Of a stretch of 64,000 nt of DNA, positions 25,269-33,271 are shown in pieces. Source of the stretch: Scatomonas sp963928055 (GTDB taxonomy: Bacteria > Bacillota > Clostridia > Lachnospirales > Lachnospiraceae); NCBI GenBank assembly GCA_963928055.1, contig CAWVDN010000001.1, positions 62,001 through 126,000 on the forward strand. The letters run 5' to 3'. The notes below the pieces were generated by a model that saw nothing but the letters and a program-made list of their open reading frames with translations, made no database searches and was not told where the DNA came from. The position numbers and the translations under genes were made by a program. Position 1 is the stretch's first letter; each line of letters starts with the position of its first letter.

Positions 25269-26168
25269 ATGATCGGAGAAAAGCAATATCTGGAAAAGAC
25301 GAAACACGGAACCGCCATGTTTCCCATTGACTTTTACTACTGCGTTTATCCGGCAGGCCTGGCGGGACTGCCGGTACACTGGCATGAGGAATTTGAGATC
25401 ACCAGCGTGCAGGGGGGAAGCTGCACCTATTATATCGATCTGGAGCCCTATCCCGTTGCCGCCGGGGATTTCCTGTTCCTTCCCGCCGGGGTCCTCCACG
25501 GGATCCCGGAAGGCGGGACCCGTTTTCTGGAAACGGAAAGCTTTGTGTTTCATCCGGACCTGCTGGGTTCCCGGCGAGACATCTGCCACGCGAAATACGC
25601 GGCTCCCGTGGAAACAGGGGAGATCCGGTTCCCCTACGTGATCCGGGGCGGAGCCGCGGACCTGCTGAACGGCACCTTTGCGCTGCTGAAAAGGGCTTTT
25701 CAGCAGAAGAAAAAAGGGTATGAGATGGAAGTGAAAGCCCTGCTGCTCCACAGCATGGTCCAGCTGTTTCAGCAGGTACCCTATGAGCGCCGGGAGCAGG
25801 AAAATACAGAAGTGACCGATAAGCTGAAAACGGCCCTGCAATATATCAAGGAGCACTACCAGCAGCCGGTTTCGGTCAAGGAGCTGGCGGATGCCTGCCA
25901 TTTCAGCGAGTATTATTTCATGCGTTTCTTTAAACAGCATATGCATATGACCTGCGTGGAATATCTGAATCAGTACCGCATGGACATTGCCGCCGGAAAA
26001 CTTTCCTCCGGGGACGGCAGCATTACAGAGATCGCCATGGACGCGGGCTTTAACAATATCTCCTATTTTAACAGGGTCTTTAAGAAAAGCTTCGGCATGA
26101 CTCCCAGGGAATACAGAAGAGGGGGAACGCGGCAGAAAATGGACCTTTCCGGAAAGGAAAGGCCTTAG
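25269..26168 (+). CDS. AraC-family regulator next to the GH31 gene
   Basis: A 299-residue protein with an N-terminal cupin sensor (PVHWHEEFEITSVQGGSC) and two C-terminal AraC helix-turn-helix motifs (VSVKELADACHFSEYYFMRF; ITEIAMDAGFNNISYFNRVF). ATG 25269 is favoured by GAAAGGA 6 bases upstream over the leaderless-looking codon at 25239. It is divergent from the alpha-glucosidase gene, so it is probably that gene's sugar-responsive activator (inference). Its 3' end overlaps the convergent mntP gene by four bases. Confidence 0.88.
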   Translation: MIGEKQYLEKTKHGTAMFPIDFYYCVYPAGLAGLPVHWHEEFEITSVQGGSCTYYIDLEPYPVAAGDFLFLPAGVLHGIPEGGTRFLETESFVFHPDLLGSRRDICHAKYAAPVETGEIRFPYVIRGGAADLLNGTFALLKRAFQQKKKGYEMEVKALLLHSMVQLFQQVPYERREQENTEVTDKLKTALQYIKEHYQQPVSVKELADACHFSEYYFMRFFKQHMHMTCVEYLNQYRMDIAAGKLSSGDGSITEIAMDAGFNNISYFNRVFKKSFGMTPREYRRGGTRQKMDLSGKERP

Positions 26169-26722
26169 AGGATCCCGAGATCCTGCAGCAGGATCTTCAG
26201 GCCGATGAGGATGAGCACGATGCCGCCGGCCAGCTCGGAGACGGACTTGTTTTTGGCCCCGAAAAGATTGCCCGCCTTTACGCCCAGGGCGGAAAGGATC
26301 AGGGTGGTAATGCCGATGACGGTCACGGAGAAGCAGATATCCACCTTCATAAAAGCGAAGGACACCCCCACGGCCAGAGCGTCAATGCTGGTAGCCACGG
26401 CCAGGGGCAGCATGGCTCCGGGAGAGAAGGAGGCGTCCAGCTCCTCCGCCGGTCCCCGGGATTCCCGGATCATGTTGATGCCGATCACGGCTAGCAGTCC
26501 GAAGGCGATCCAGTGATCCACACTGGCGACCAGGGAGCTGAAGCCGGATCCCAGAAGATATCCGAGAAAAGGCATCAGAGCCTGAAAACCTCCGAAATAA
26601 AGTCCTACGATCAGCATGTGCTTTCTGCTGATCTTTTTCACGGATAAACCTTTGCAGACGGATACGGCAAAGGCGTCCATGGAAAGTCCTACGGCAATGG
26701 CAAGAAGTTCAATGATTCCCAT
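26165..26722 (-). CDS. mntP: Manganese efflux pump MntP
   Basis: A 185-residue protein with six hydrophobic helices and two related halves. The family motif with Asp appears as GLSMDAFAVSV near the N-terminus and again as ATSIDALAVGVSFA in the second half, as in MntP (DUF204), which exports Mn2+ from the cytoplasm. Plus-strand reading frames over this gene are shadows. The start has GGAGG upstream. It has its own promoter with a palindrome in the spacer. It is convergent with the AraC gene and shares four bases with it. Confidence 0.93.
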   Translation of the reverse strand: MGIIELLAIAVGLSMDAFAVSVCKGLSVKKISRKHMLIVGLYFGGFQALMPFLGYLLGSGFSSLVASVDHWIAFGLLAVIGINMIRESRGPAEELDASFSPGAMLPLAVATSIDALAVGVSFAFMKVDICFSVTVIGITTLILSALGVKAGNLFGAKNKSVSELAGGIVLILIGLKILLQDLGIL

Positions 26723-26763
26723 TTTTTTATCCTCCCTGGAAGCAAGGCATCAAAATCCGACTC

Positions 26764-26793
26764 ATTATAGCAAAGCACCGGCCGGTTAGACAA
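26764..26793 (-). promoter_or_regulatory. mntP promoter with internal palindrome
   Basis: On the minus strand TTGTCT (26788-26793) and TATAAT (26764-26769) are 18 bases apart. The spacer contains the perfect palindrome ACCGGCCGGT (26777-26786), a candidate operator. I did not recognise a yybP-ykoY manganese riboswitch in the leader. Confidence 0.5.
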
Positions 26794-26826
26794 GGACAAC
26801 TTTTGCGCCGGGAACCGAAATCCTGC

Positions 26827-26855
26827 TTGCTATTTTCCTTCCGGCAGGGTATAAT
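26827..26855 (+). promoter_or_regulatory. Sigma-A promoter of the M56-like gene
   Basis: TTGCTA (26827-26832) and TATAAT (26850-26855) are separated by exactly 17 bases and lie 46 bases before the start codon. Confidence 0.7.
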
Positions 26856-26900
26856 ACAATTAAATACTACATATGTCGCAGATTGAAAGGAGGCGAGAAA

Positions 26901-28552
26901 ATGGAAGAATGGATGATCTATGTTCTGAAGATCAATCTGCTGGCGGCGGAGGATCGCGCTTCCGCCGCGGTCCTGCAGGAGGAAGAGCGTCTTTCCGCTT
27001 TTCCGGAAACCGAAACCGGTTCTCGGGAGCAGGAAACTTTTTCCGTGGAACAGGAAAAGGAAGTCCTTCCGGCTGCCTCCGCGGAAGGAGAAAAGGATAC
27101 GGTTCCTTCCATGGAAAGTTCCGGGGCGTACCGGGAGCAGCCCGCGGAGGAAACGGCTCCTCTCCGGACAGAGGCGGCAGGTCTCCGGGACAGTACCGAC
27201 AGCCTGAAAGACAGGATCCTTTACATGACCAGATCCAGAACGCTGAAAAGCGGGATGATCCTGTCCGTGCTGCTCATGGCCGCCGTGGTACTTTCCAATC
27301 TGCTGGTGGGCTGCTCTCTGGAAGCGGCTCCCCGTGAGGAAAGGGAAGAGCAGCAGGAACCCCCTGTCCGGGAACCGGAGGAACCGGAAAAAGAAAATTC
27401 CGCCGGACAGGAAACCCAGGAGGAGCCGGCGTTTCCTCCGGGGACGGGGGGGGGCGGCCTTACGGCACAGGAACTGGAAGACCTTCTGGGACTTCCCTAT
27501 ATCGGAAATCAGCTGCTTGCCTCCTCGGAGGAGATCCCGCTTCCTTCCGGAGGGGTCAGCGGCCTGCGGTATGATCTGGACGAAGACGGCGTCCTGGAGA
27601 TCCTGGCAGGGGCGGTGGAACAGCAGGGAGGCTCCTCGTTCTTTTCCCTGCGTGTATTTGAATGGGAAAACGGCGGATGGACAGAGGCGGACAGGCGGAG
27701 TATGAAGACTCTGTGTCCGGCCAGTTTGACTGCTCCGTTCTTTTCTCCCGGGGGGAGATCATCCTGAACCATCAGGCAGTGGAAGGCTTTGACGATGCGT
27801 ACGGAGCGCCGGATCTGGACGGATCCTGGCGAAGCGCCCCGGTTCCGGAAAACGGATACATCCAGGAGCGGTACCGATACACCGAGGGGCAGCTGCGGGA
27901 ACTGCACCCGGTTTCCAGGGAGACGCCGGAATACTGGTCCTGGCTCTCCTGGGCGGAGCCTTTCTGCAGCCTCCGCTACAGTTATCTCGATACCCTGGTG
28001 ACCCCTGAGGAGTCGGCGGACCCCATCTTTTGGGAACAGGAGTATCCCGCCGATCAGAGAAGCTTTCTTTTCCGAACGGTGGACGGCCAGGACATGCGCG
28101 CCCTGGAGGGAGAAGACTACCGGACGGCGGTTCCGTTATACTTTGAGGAGTATCTGTTCCTGGAAGAATCAGAGTGGCTCCTGTACGGAGGGACGGAGGA
28201 TGAAACTGTGGAAGCGACGCTGCGGGGCCGGTCCCGGTTTACGGATTCAGTTCTCTTCGACATCTTCCACATGCCTACCAACCCTGAATTTGACCAGGGC
28301 CTGGGAGACGGGATCGGCGCCTGGCCGGGGGGCACCGGCGGAGCGCATCTGCTCTGGAGAGGAGAGGATGACATTGTCTGGGTCACCGGAGGAGATAAGG
28401 TGTCAGAAATCTACGCCACTACGGCGGAAGGGAACGCGGAGGATCCCCTGGAACTGCTGCATATTTTATATACGGCGCTGTTAGACGCCGATCTGATCTC
28501 CTATACCTTCCAGTATACAGGCGCGGAGGAAGAGATCCTGATGCCCTACTGA
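26901..28552 (+). pseudogene. Frameshifted membrane-anchored protein with M56-like N-terminal remnants
   Basis: Two overlapping frames read as one protein split by a single-base change. The first (26901 to about 27690) starts at an ATG with GGAGG 8 bases upstream; the second runs from about 27690 to 28552. The join is near 27690, where FEWENGGWTEA in one frame continues as QAEYEDSVSGQFDCSVLF in the other; one missing base, probably a G in GGCGGACAGGCGG, would explain it. The N-terminus EEWMIYVLKINLLAA and the later SLKDRILYMTRS plus a helix (GMILSVLLMAAVVLSNLLVG) resemble the two ends of BlaR1/M56 proteins, but the HExxH peptidase core is absent and an acidic linker takes its place. A long extracellular region with YDLDEDGVLEIL follows. 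Function unknown. A G9 run at 27446-27454 does not change the frame. Confidence 0.6.
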
Positions 28553-28640
28553 GGTCCTGACTTGAATTTTTTCTCCTGCTGTGTTACATTTACTAACAAA
28601 TAGCAGCTGCGTACAGGCCGCGGCAGGAGGTACGGGAAAA

Positions 28641-29282
28641 GTGGCAGAAGAAAAACACGAATCGGATCTGACGAGACAGGAAAAGGCCCGCATGAGATGG
28701 GAACTGATCCGCTCTCTGAAAGGGAAGGAAAGGTTCGCCTACCTCTGGACTTATTATAAAAGCTATCTGGTGCTCCTGGCGATTCTCCTGGCAGGGATCT
28801 CGCTGCTCGTTACCTGTATCAGAAATATTACGACCAGGGAATTGCTCTCCATTGCGGTTTCCGATGTGGATCCGGAAACGGAAACAGGCCGGGAGCGGCT
28901 GGAGGAGGATCTGATGGAACTGCTGGGAAGCGGCCGGGGCCGGGAAAAGGTGACGCTGGACACCTCCTTGCAGAGCGGAGAAAGCGCTGAGATGCTCATG
29001 AAATGGTCCGTGATCATCGGAGGAGAGAGCACCGACCTTCTGATCTGCGACGGTTCCGTCTGGGAAAACTATCAGAACGCATTTAAACCCTGGGAGGAAG
29101 TTCTGGGGGAACAGTACGGGAACTACGCGGAATGGATCGATGAGAAAGGCCGCCTGGATCTGTCGTCCAGCGAGATCTGGCAGGAATACGGGCTGGTTAG
29201 CTATGAGCCGGTATACGCAGCTGTGCTCCTTGACTCCGAAAAAGACCAGGAGATCCTGGCATTTCTGGAGTACCTGTTTTGA
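28641..29282 (+). CDS. Single-pass membrane protein of unknown function
   Basis: From GTG 28641 (AGGAGG 10 bases upstream) this is a 213-residue protein. A charged cytoplasmic N-terminus (about 40 residues, EKARMRWELIRSLKGKERF) is followed by one helix (YLVLLAILLAGISLLVTCI) and an extracellular domain rich in acidic residues with no cysteine pair or catalytic motif I recognise. Segments such as LLICDGSVWENYQNAF followed by a Trp-rich stretch recall lipoprotein or binding-protein folds, but no family is assigned. It lies about 90 bases after the frameshifted gene on the same strand and probably shares its transcript, which suggests a joint envelope role. Confidence 0.7.
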   Translation: MAEEKHESDLTRQEKARMRWELIRSLKGKERFAYLWTYYKSYLVLLAILLAGISLLVTCIRNITTRELLSIAVSDVDPETETGRERLEEDLMELLGSGRGREKVTLDTSLQSGESAEMLMKWSVIIGGESTDLLICDGSVWENYQNAFKPWEEVLGEQYGNYAEWIDEKGRLDLSSSEIWQEYGLVSYEPVYAAVLLDSEKDQEILAFLEYLF

Positions 29283-29307
29283 TCGGATGGTACACGAACG
29301 CTGACAA

Positions 29308-29344
29308 AAAAGAGGCACATACCCGTTAGGGCTGTGCCTCTTTT
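29308..29344. terminator. Bidirectional terminator
   Basis: AAAAGAGGCACA (29308-29319) pairs perfectly with TGTGCCTCTTTT (29333-29344). It lies between the convergent membrane-protein gene and the PurF homologue and has an A-tract on one side and a T-tract on the other. Confidence 0.88.
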
Positions 29345-29362
29345 CGATTCTCAAAAAACCGT

Positions 29363-30769
29363 TTATTCTTTTCCGTCCCAGCAGTAGGTGCAGAGCTTGC
29401 ATTTATCCAGACCTACGGATTGGATCATATCGTCCAGCCGGTGATAGCGGAGGGAAGTAAAGTTCAGCTTTTTGCCGATGGTCTCCACCATATCTTTGTA
29501 TTCCGCGCTTTCGGGATCCGAATATTTTTCCAGGTTGGCCGGTTCTTCCGTGCCGTTCATCTCCTTGATCACTCTGCGGGTGATCAGATCCATCACCGAA
29601 GTGGAGCGGGAGAAGTTCAGGAACTTGCAGCCGTACACCAGAGGCGGACAGGCCGGACGCACATGCACCTCCCGGGCGCCGCTCTGATAAAGGAATTCCG
29701 TGGTCTCCCGCAGCTGCGTGCCCCGGACGATGGAATCGTCAATGAGGAGAAGGCTCCGGTTCTGGATCAATTCGTGCACCGGGATCAGCTTCATCCTGGC
29801 AATGAGATCCCGCTGTGTCTGTACCGTAGGCATAAAGGAGCGGGGCCAGGTAGGCGTGTATTTAATAAAGGGCCTGGAGAAGGGGATCCCGGACTCGTTG
29901 GCGTAGCCTACCGCGTGGGCGGTACCGGAATCGGGAACCCCGGCTACGGTATCCGGATGGGCGTCATCCCGTTTTGCCAGCATGGCGCCGCAGCGGTAGC
30001 GCATTTCCTCCACGCTGATCCCCTCGTAGGAGGAGGAGGGATAACCATAGTAGACCCAGAGGAAGGTACAGATCCGCATTTCCTTTCCGGGGGCGGCCAG
30101 AGTTTCCAGCCCTTCCGGCGTTACCACAACAATTTCGCCGGGGCCCAGCTCCTTCGCTTCTGTATAGCCCAGGTTCAGATAGGCGAAGCTTTCAAAGGAC
30201 ACGCAGTAGGAGCCCTCCTTGTGACCGATGACTACCGGGGTACGGCCCAGCCGGTCCCTGGCGGCGTAGATCCCCCGGGGGGTCAGGAGCAGCATGGTCA
30301 TGGAACCTTCGATGATCTCCTGGGCATACTGGATGCCTTCGATGAGATTCTGCTTCTGATTGATGATAGAGGCTACCAGCTCCGTGGCGTTGATGTCTCC
30401 CCCGCTCATCTCCAGGAAATGAGAGTGGCCGGAAGCAAACAGATGCTCCACGATCTTGTCTGTATTATTGATCTTTCCTACGGTCACAATGGCGTAGGTG
30501 CCGTGGTGAGAGCGCACGATCAGGGGCTGAGGCTCATAATCGGAAATACAGCCGATGCCCATGGTGCCGTGCATGGTGGCAAAATCCTTGTCAAATTTTG
30601 TGCGGAAGGGCGCGTTCTCAATATTGTGAATCGCCCGGTCGAAACCGTTTTTTCTGTCGTAAACCGCCATTCCGGCTCTTCTGGTTCCCAGATGAGAATG
30701 GTAGTCTGTCCCGAAAAACAAATCGAACATGCAATCTTCCTTTGATGCAACACCAAAAAATCCGCCCAT
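29363..30769 (-). CDS. PurF-like amidophosphoribosyltransferase homologue lacking the catalytic cysteine
   Basis: A 468-residue homologue of glutamine PRPP amidotransferase. The phosphoribosyl domain is intact in appearance, with the PRPP motif LLIDDSIVRGTQL, and the Cys-rich C-terminus (LDKCKLCTYC) could hold an iron-sulfur cluster as in the Bacillus-type enzyme. The N-terminal glutaminase domain is recognisable (DYHSHLGTRRAGMAV; SGGDINATELVA), but the protein starts MGGFFGVAS where PurF has Cys directly after Met or after a propeptide; no Cys follows until C13, which is not the nucleophile position. CGGAGG lies before the ATG, so the start is secure. It should not use glutamine in the usual way. 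It may be ammonia-dependent, regulatory, or have another role. Confidence 0.85.
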   Translation of the reverse strand: MGGFFGVASKEDCMFDLFFGTDYHSHLGTRRAGMAVYDRKNGFDRAIHNIENAPFRTKFDKDFATMHGTMGIGCISDYEPQPLIVRSHHGTYAIVTVGKINNTDKIVEHLFASGHSHFLEMSGGDINATELVASIINQKQNLIEGIQYAQEIIEGSMTMLLLTPRGIYAARDRLGRTPVVIGHKEGSYCVSFESFAYLNLGYTEAKELGPGEIVVVTPEGLETLAAPGKEMRICTFLWVYYGYPSSSYEGISVEEMRYRCGAMLAKRDDAHPDTVAGVPDSGTAHAVGYANESGIPFSRPFIKYTPTWPRSFMPTVQTQRDLIARMKLIPVHELIQNRSLLLIDDSIVRGTQLRETTEFLYQSGAREVHVRPACPPLVYGCKFLNFSRSTSVMDLITRRVIKEMNGTEEPANLEKYSDPESAEYKDMVETIGKKLNFTSLRYHRLDDMIQSVGLDKCKLCTYCWDGKE

Positions 30770-30860
30770 AATATCCTCCGTTGTTTTCTAAGGCTTAAAA
30801 ATAAGTAAGATCCGGGCCTGGCAGCCCCGAACGAAAGGGCCGGCAAGCTCAAGCGGATAC

Positions 30861-30866
30861 ATTATA
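30861..30866 (-). promoter_or_regulatory. Extended -10 promoter of the PurF-like gene
   Basis: TATAAT on the minus strand with TGC directly upstream (TGCTATAATG). The roughly 90-base leader that follows has complementary GC-rich segments around 30800-30850 and could fold, but no known riboswitch was recognised. Confidence 0.5.
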
Positions 30867-30871
30867 GCATA

Positions 30872-31672
30872 TCATCGCTGTTTCTTCCAGAAAATTTTCA
30901 GAAGAAGGAGAGCCGTTATGCATACCGCTGCAATGGAAAGGCCGATCAGAGGCCAGGATACACTGCCGGAAGATTCTACCGGAGGAAGATCCGGATTGCA
31001 GCTGACTCCGGAAAGCTCTGTCAGTTCCTCGGGGGCTCCGTAGGTTTTCGGCTGGGGCTGGGGACCGGAAGGGATCTCCTGGTTTGCCGGGTCAGAAAGG
31101 CAGACCCATACATTGGTGTCCCCCTGATAGTAGCCGATCAATCCCCAGATCCGATCTTCTGGATCTGTGTAGTTTACCGTGGTTTCCAGACTGTGATCCA
31201 GATGGTCGATGTGGCCGGATATAACTCCGGACATAGGATAGGTCCAGAAGACCACCGGTTTTCCCATAGGAAGAGATTCCGTGTGATCCGTCAGTTCCCG
31301 GGCGTGATCCAAAAGAAATTCCCGGGAATCATAAACCAGCAGCAGATCTGCCATGGGGAGCCAGCCGGATCGTTCCGGCTCGTACTGCTCAAAGTATCCC
31401 CAGTCCCGCCCTTCCCGGTCCCGATACAGCCAGCTGATCCAGAGGGAGGTGTCCTTGTCCAGGGAGCCGGAGGCGGTGCCGCCGGGAGCGGAAAAATACG
31501 CTGTCTTTTCCGGAAGAAGATAGCTCCGCTGGTAATACAGGCATTCCTCGGAGTGAGAGGTGTAAAAATCGTTGAGAGGTTCAAAAATTACGTCGGCGCC
31601 GGCCGGAGCAGCGGTAAACAGCAGCAATAAGGATAATAATAGGGTTAGCAGGCAATTTCTTTTCTTTTTCAT
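30872..31672 (-). CDS. Exported membrane-anchored protein with SH3-like region
   Basis: A 266-residue protein with an N-terminal signal peptide (KKKRNCLLTLLLSLLLLFTA, then APAGA), an extracellular part containing an SH3-like segment (TSLWISWLYRDREGRDWGYF, then a GWLPMADLLLVYD close), a Pro-rich stretch, and a C-terminal helix ending in basic residues (ALLLLKIFWKKQR). There is no LPXTG. ATG 31672 is chosen because AGGAGG lies 5 bases upstream. It is the last gene of a three-gene minus-strand operon with a small membrane protein and an MFS carrier. SH3-like domains often bind cell-wall peptides; the role here is unknown. Confidence 0.75.
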   Translation of the reverse strand: MKKKRNCLLTLLLSLLLLFTAAPAGADVIFEPLNDFYTSHSEECLYYQRSYLLPEKTAYFSAPGGTASGSLDKDTSLWISWLYRDREGRDWGYFEQYEPERSGWLPMADLLLVYDSREFLLDHARELTDHTESLPMGKPVVFWTYPMSGVISGHIDHLDHSLETTVNYTDPEDRIWGLIGYYQGDTNVWVCLSDPANQEIPSGPQPQPKTYGAPEELTELSGVSCNPDLPPVESSGSVSWPLIGLSIAAVCITALLLLKIFWKKQR

Positions 31673-31684
31673 AAACACCTCCTG

Positions 31685-32038
31685 TTAAAATGTAAGAAGA
31701 ATACTTTGAAGCATCAGACCTATGCCGTAGGAAAAACTGTTGGCGGTCAGAGAAAGCAGAAAGGGATGCCGGAGCTCCCGGCCATATCTCCGGTACAGAC
31801 CGGATTCTGCCAGAACAACCGGGATCTCCAGCAGCAGCTGCAGAGAAAGAGGCCGTAGGGGCAGGACGGACCGGAGATACAGATAAAGGGCGACCGTTCC
31901 GGGATTGGTCAGCAGGTTTACCAGGACCAACAGCAGCAGATCTTTTTTTCCGCGTCCACCCCATAAGATAAAAACCGGAAGTTCCAGAGCGAGCGTCAGC
32001 AGAAAAGAGAGGAAAAGCGATTGAAAAATATTCATCAT
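31685..32038 (-). CDS. Small hydrophobic membrane protein
   Basis: A 117-residue protein with about three or four predicted helices (IFQSLFLSFLLTLALELPVF; LLLLVLVNLLTNPGTVALYL; the C-terminal SYGIGLMLQSILLTF). It lies between an MFS gene, with which it overlaps by four bases, and the exported SH3-like protein. The tight packing suggests that the three products act together at the membrane. No family recognised. Confidence 0.65.
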   Translation of the reverse strand: MMNIFQSLFLSFLLTLALELPVFILWGGRGKKDLLLLVLVNLLTNPGTVALYLYLRSVLPLRPLSLQLLLEIPVVLAESGLYRRYGRELRHPFLLSLTANSFSYGIGLMLQSILLTF

Positions 32039-33090
32039 AGCTGCCGCCTCCAGCTCTTCCGCGTAAATACCATGACTGCCAGAGAGAGCAGCGACAGCGC
32101 CGCGTACAGTCCCGGAAGACTGCGGGAAGGAAGGATTCCCGGAAAAAGACTTCCGTTCAGGTAAGAGGGCAGAAATCCCAGAAAGAGAGAAAAAGTCAAG
32201 GCCCCAAAACAGAATCCGGGGTGTCCGGGAAGCAGTTTCGTCAGAGCGATGAGAACCAGGGGCATGGTCATGTTAAAAAACAGGACAGCCAAGATACCTG
32301 TAAGCGGGAAAGCGGAACCAAGGTAAAGGACAGAAGCCAGGCCCAAAGAAACCAGGCAGGTCGGGAAGATACCGAACCGGTCCGCAAAAAGTCCCCCAAG
32401 AGCCTTGCCGCCTGCAGTCGCCAGCGCCACCAGAAAACTCATGACCACAGAGTCTTTCCAGGGAAAGATCTGGATCATCCCCAGGAAAGAACGGAGGCAG
32501 ATCACAAACATCAGCAGAAGAAAGGAAAGACCCGGGAGAAAGGGCGGGTGTTTGGCGCCAGAGACAAAAGAAGGCTGTGTGTTTTTGGCGGGTGGAAACG
32601 AGTCTTTGGGCAGGAAAGCAAAAAAGAAGATAAAGCTAAGAAGCAGCAGGCCGGGTAACAGCAGGGAAAATCCGCCATTTTTTCCCAAAAGGGTGCCCAG
32701 CCAGATACCGACAGCGCCGGAAGAGACAAAGATCCCCGGTTCCAGGCAGCGCTCCGGGGAACGCCGCAGAATGGAAACACCGCCGCCCAGATGAAACAGA
32801 GCATTGCCGGTTCCTGCCAGCAGAACGGAAGATACAGCAGGCAGAGGAAACAGAAGGGGGAGAGCCGTCAGCAGACAGCCAATTCCCGCGATCCGGCCGC
32901 TGCGGCGGATCCGGTCCGCCAGAACGCCCAGGGGCATCTGCAGGGCAAAGGCGGAGAAATTGTAGACAAACAGTCCCTGGTAAAAGAAGCTGCTGCTCCG
33001 GATTTCCTGAAAAATCAGAAGAGCGCAGGAAAAGTCCACAAGAAAATGGGAAAGGGTATACAAAAAGAGCAATATTTTTCTGTCATTCAT
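32035..33090 (-). CDS. MFS transporter
   Basis: A 351-residue protein with ten or more hydrophobic helices. The loop between helices 2 and 3 carries the MFS A-motif-like GVLADRIRRSGR, and KALGGLFADRFG supplies the matching motif in the second half. ATG 33090 is preferred over the upstream codon at 33129 because GGAGA lies 6 bases before it and the N-terminus MNDRKILLFLYTLSHFLVDF is typical. It heads the operon with the two membrane proteins downstream. The substrate is unknown; nearby genes give no clue. Confidence 0.8.
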   Translation of the reverse strand: MNDRKILLFLYTLSHFLVDFSCALLIFQEIRSSSFFYQGLFVYNFSAFALQMPLGVLADRIRRSGRIAGIGCLLTALPLLFPLPAVSSVLLAGTGNALFHLGGGVSILRRSPERCLEPGIFVSSGAVGIWLGTLLGKNGGFSLLLPGLLLLSFIFFFAFLPKDSFPPAKNTQPSFVSGAKHPPFLPGLSFLLLMFVICLRSFLGMIQIFPWKDSVVMSFLVALATAGGKALGGLFADRFGIFPTCLVSLGLASVLYLGSAFPLTGILAVLFFNMTMPLVLIALTKLLPGHPGFCFGALTFSLFLGFLPSYLNGSLFPGILPSRSLPGLYAALSLLSLAVMVFTRKSWRRQL

Positions 33091-33143
33091 AGAGGTTCTC
33101 CATGGCCGGGGACAAGGTAGAAGTATCATTTGTTCTTTCTGAT

Positions 33144-33149
33144 ATTATA
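33144..33149 (-). promoter_or_regulatory. Extended -10 promoter of the MFS operon
   Basis: TATAAT on the minus strand, preceded by TGC (TATGCTATAAT). A poor -35 (ATGCAA) lies 17 bases further upstream. Confidence 0.5.
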
Positions 33150-33190
33150 GCATAGGGACGGAGGAATTGCATGAAATTTACTTTTTTATG

Positions 33191-33219
33191 ATGACAGAAA
33201 CACTTTAGCGTGGTAGAAT
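33191..33219 (+). promoter_or_regulatory. Promoter of the trpB2 gene
   Basis: ATGACA (33191-33196) and TAGAAT (33214-33219) are 17 bases apart, with TGG before the -10. A small hairpin (GCTTTT/AAAAGC, about 33233-33249) lies in the leader. Confidence 0.65.
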
Positions 33220-33271
33220 AGCAAAGGTAAGAGCTTTTCGCGGAAAAGCGCGGATGAAAGGAGAAGATCAA

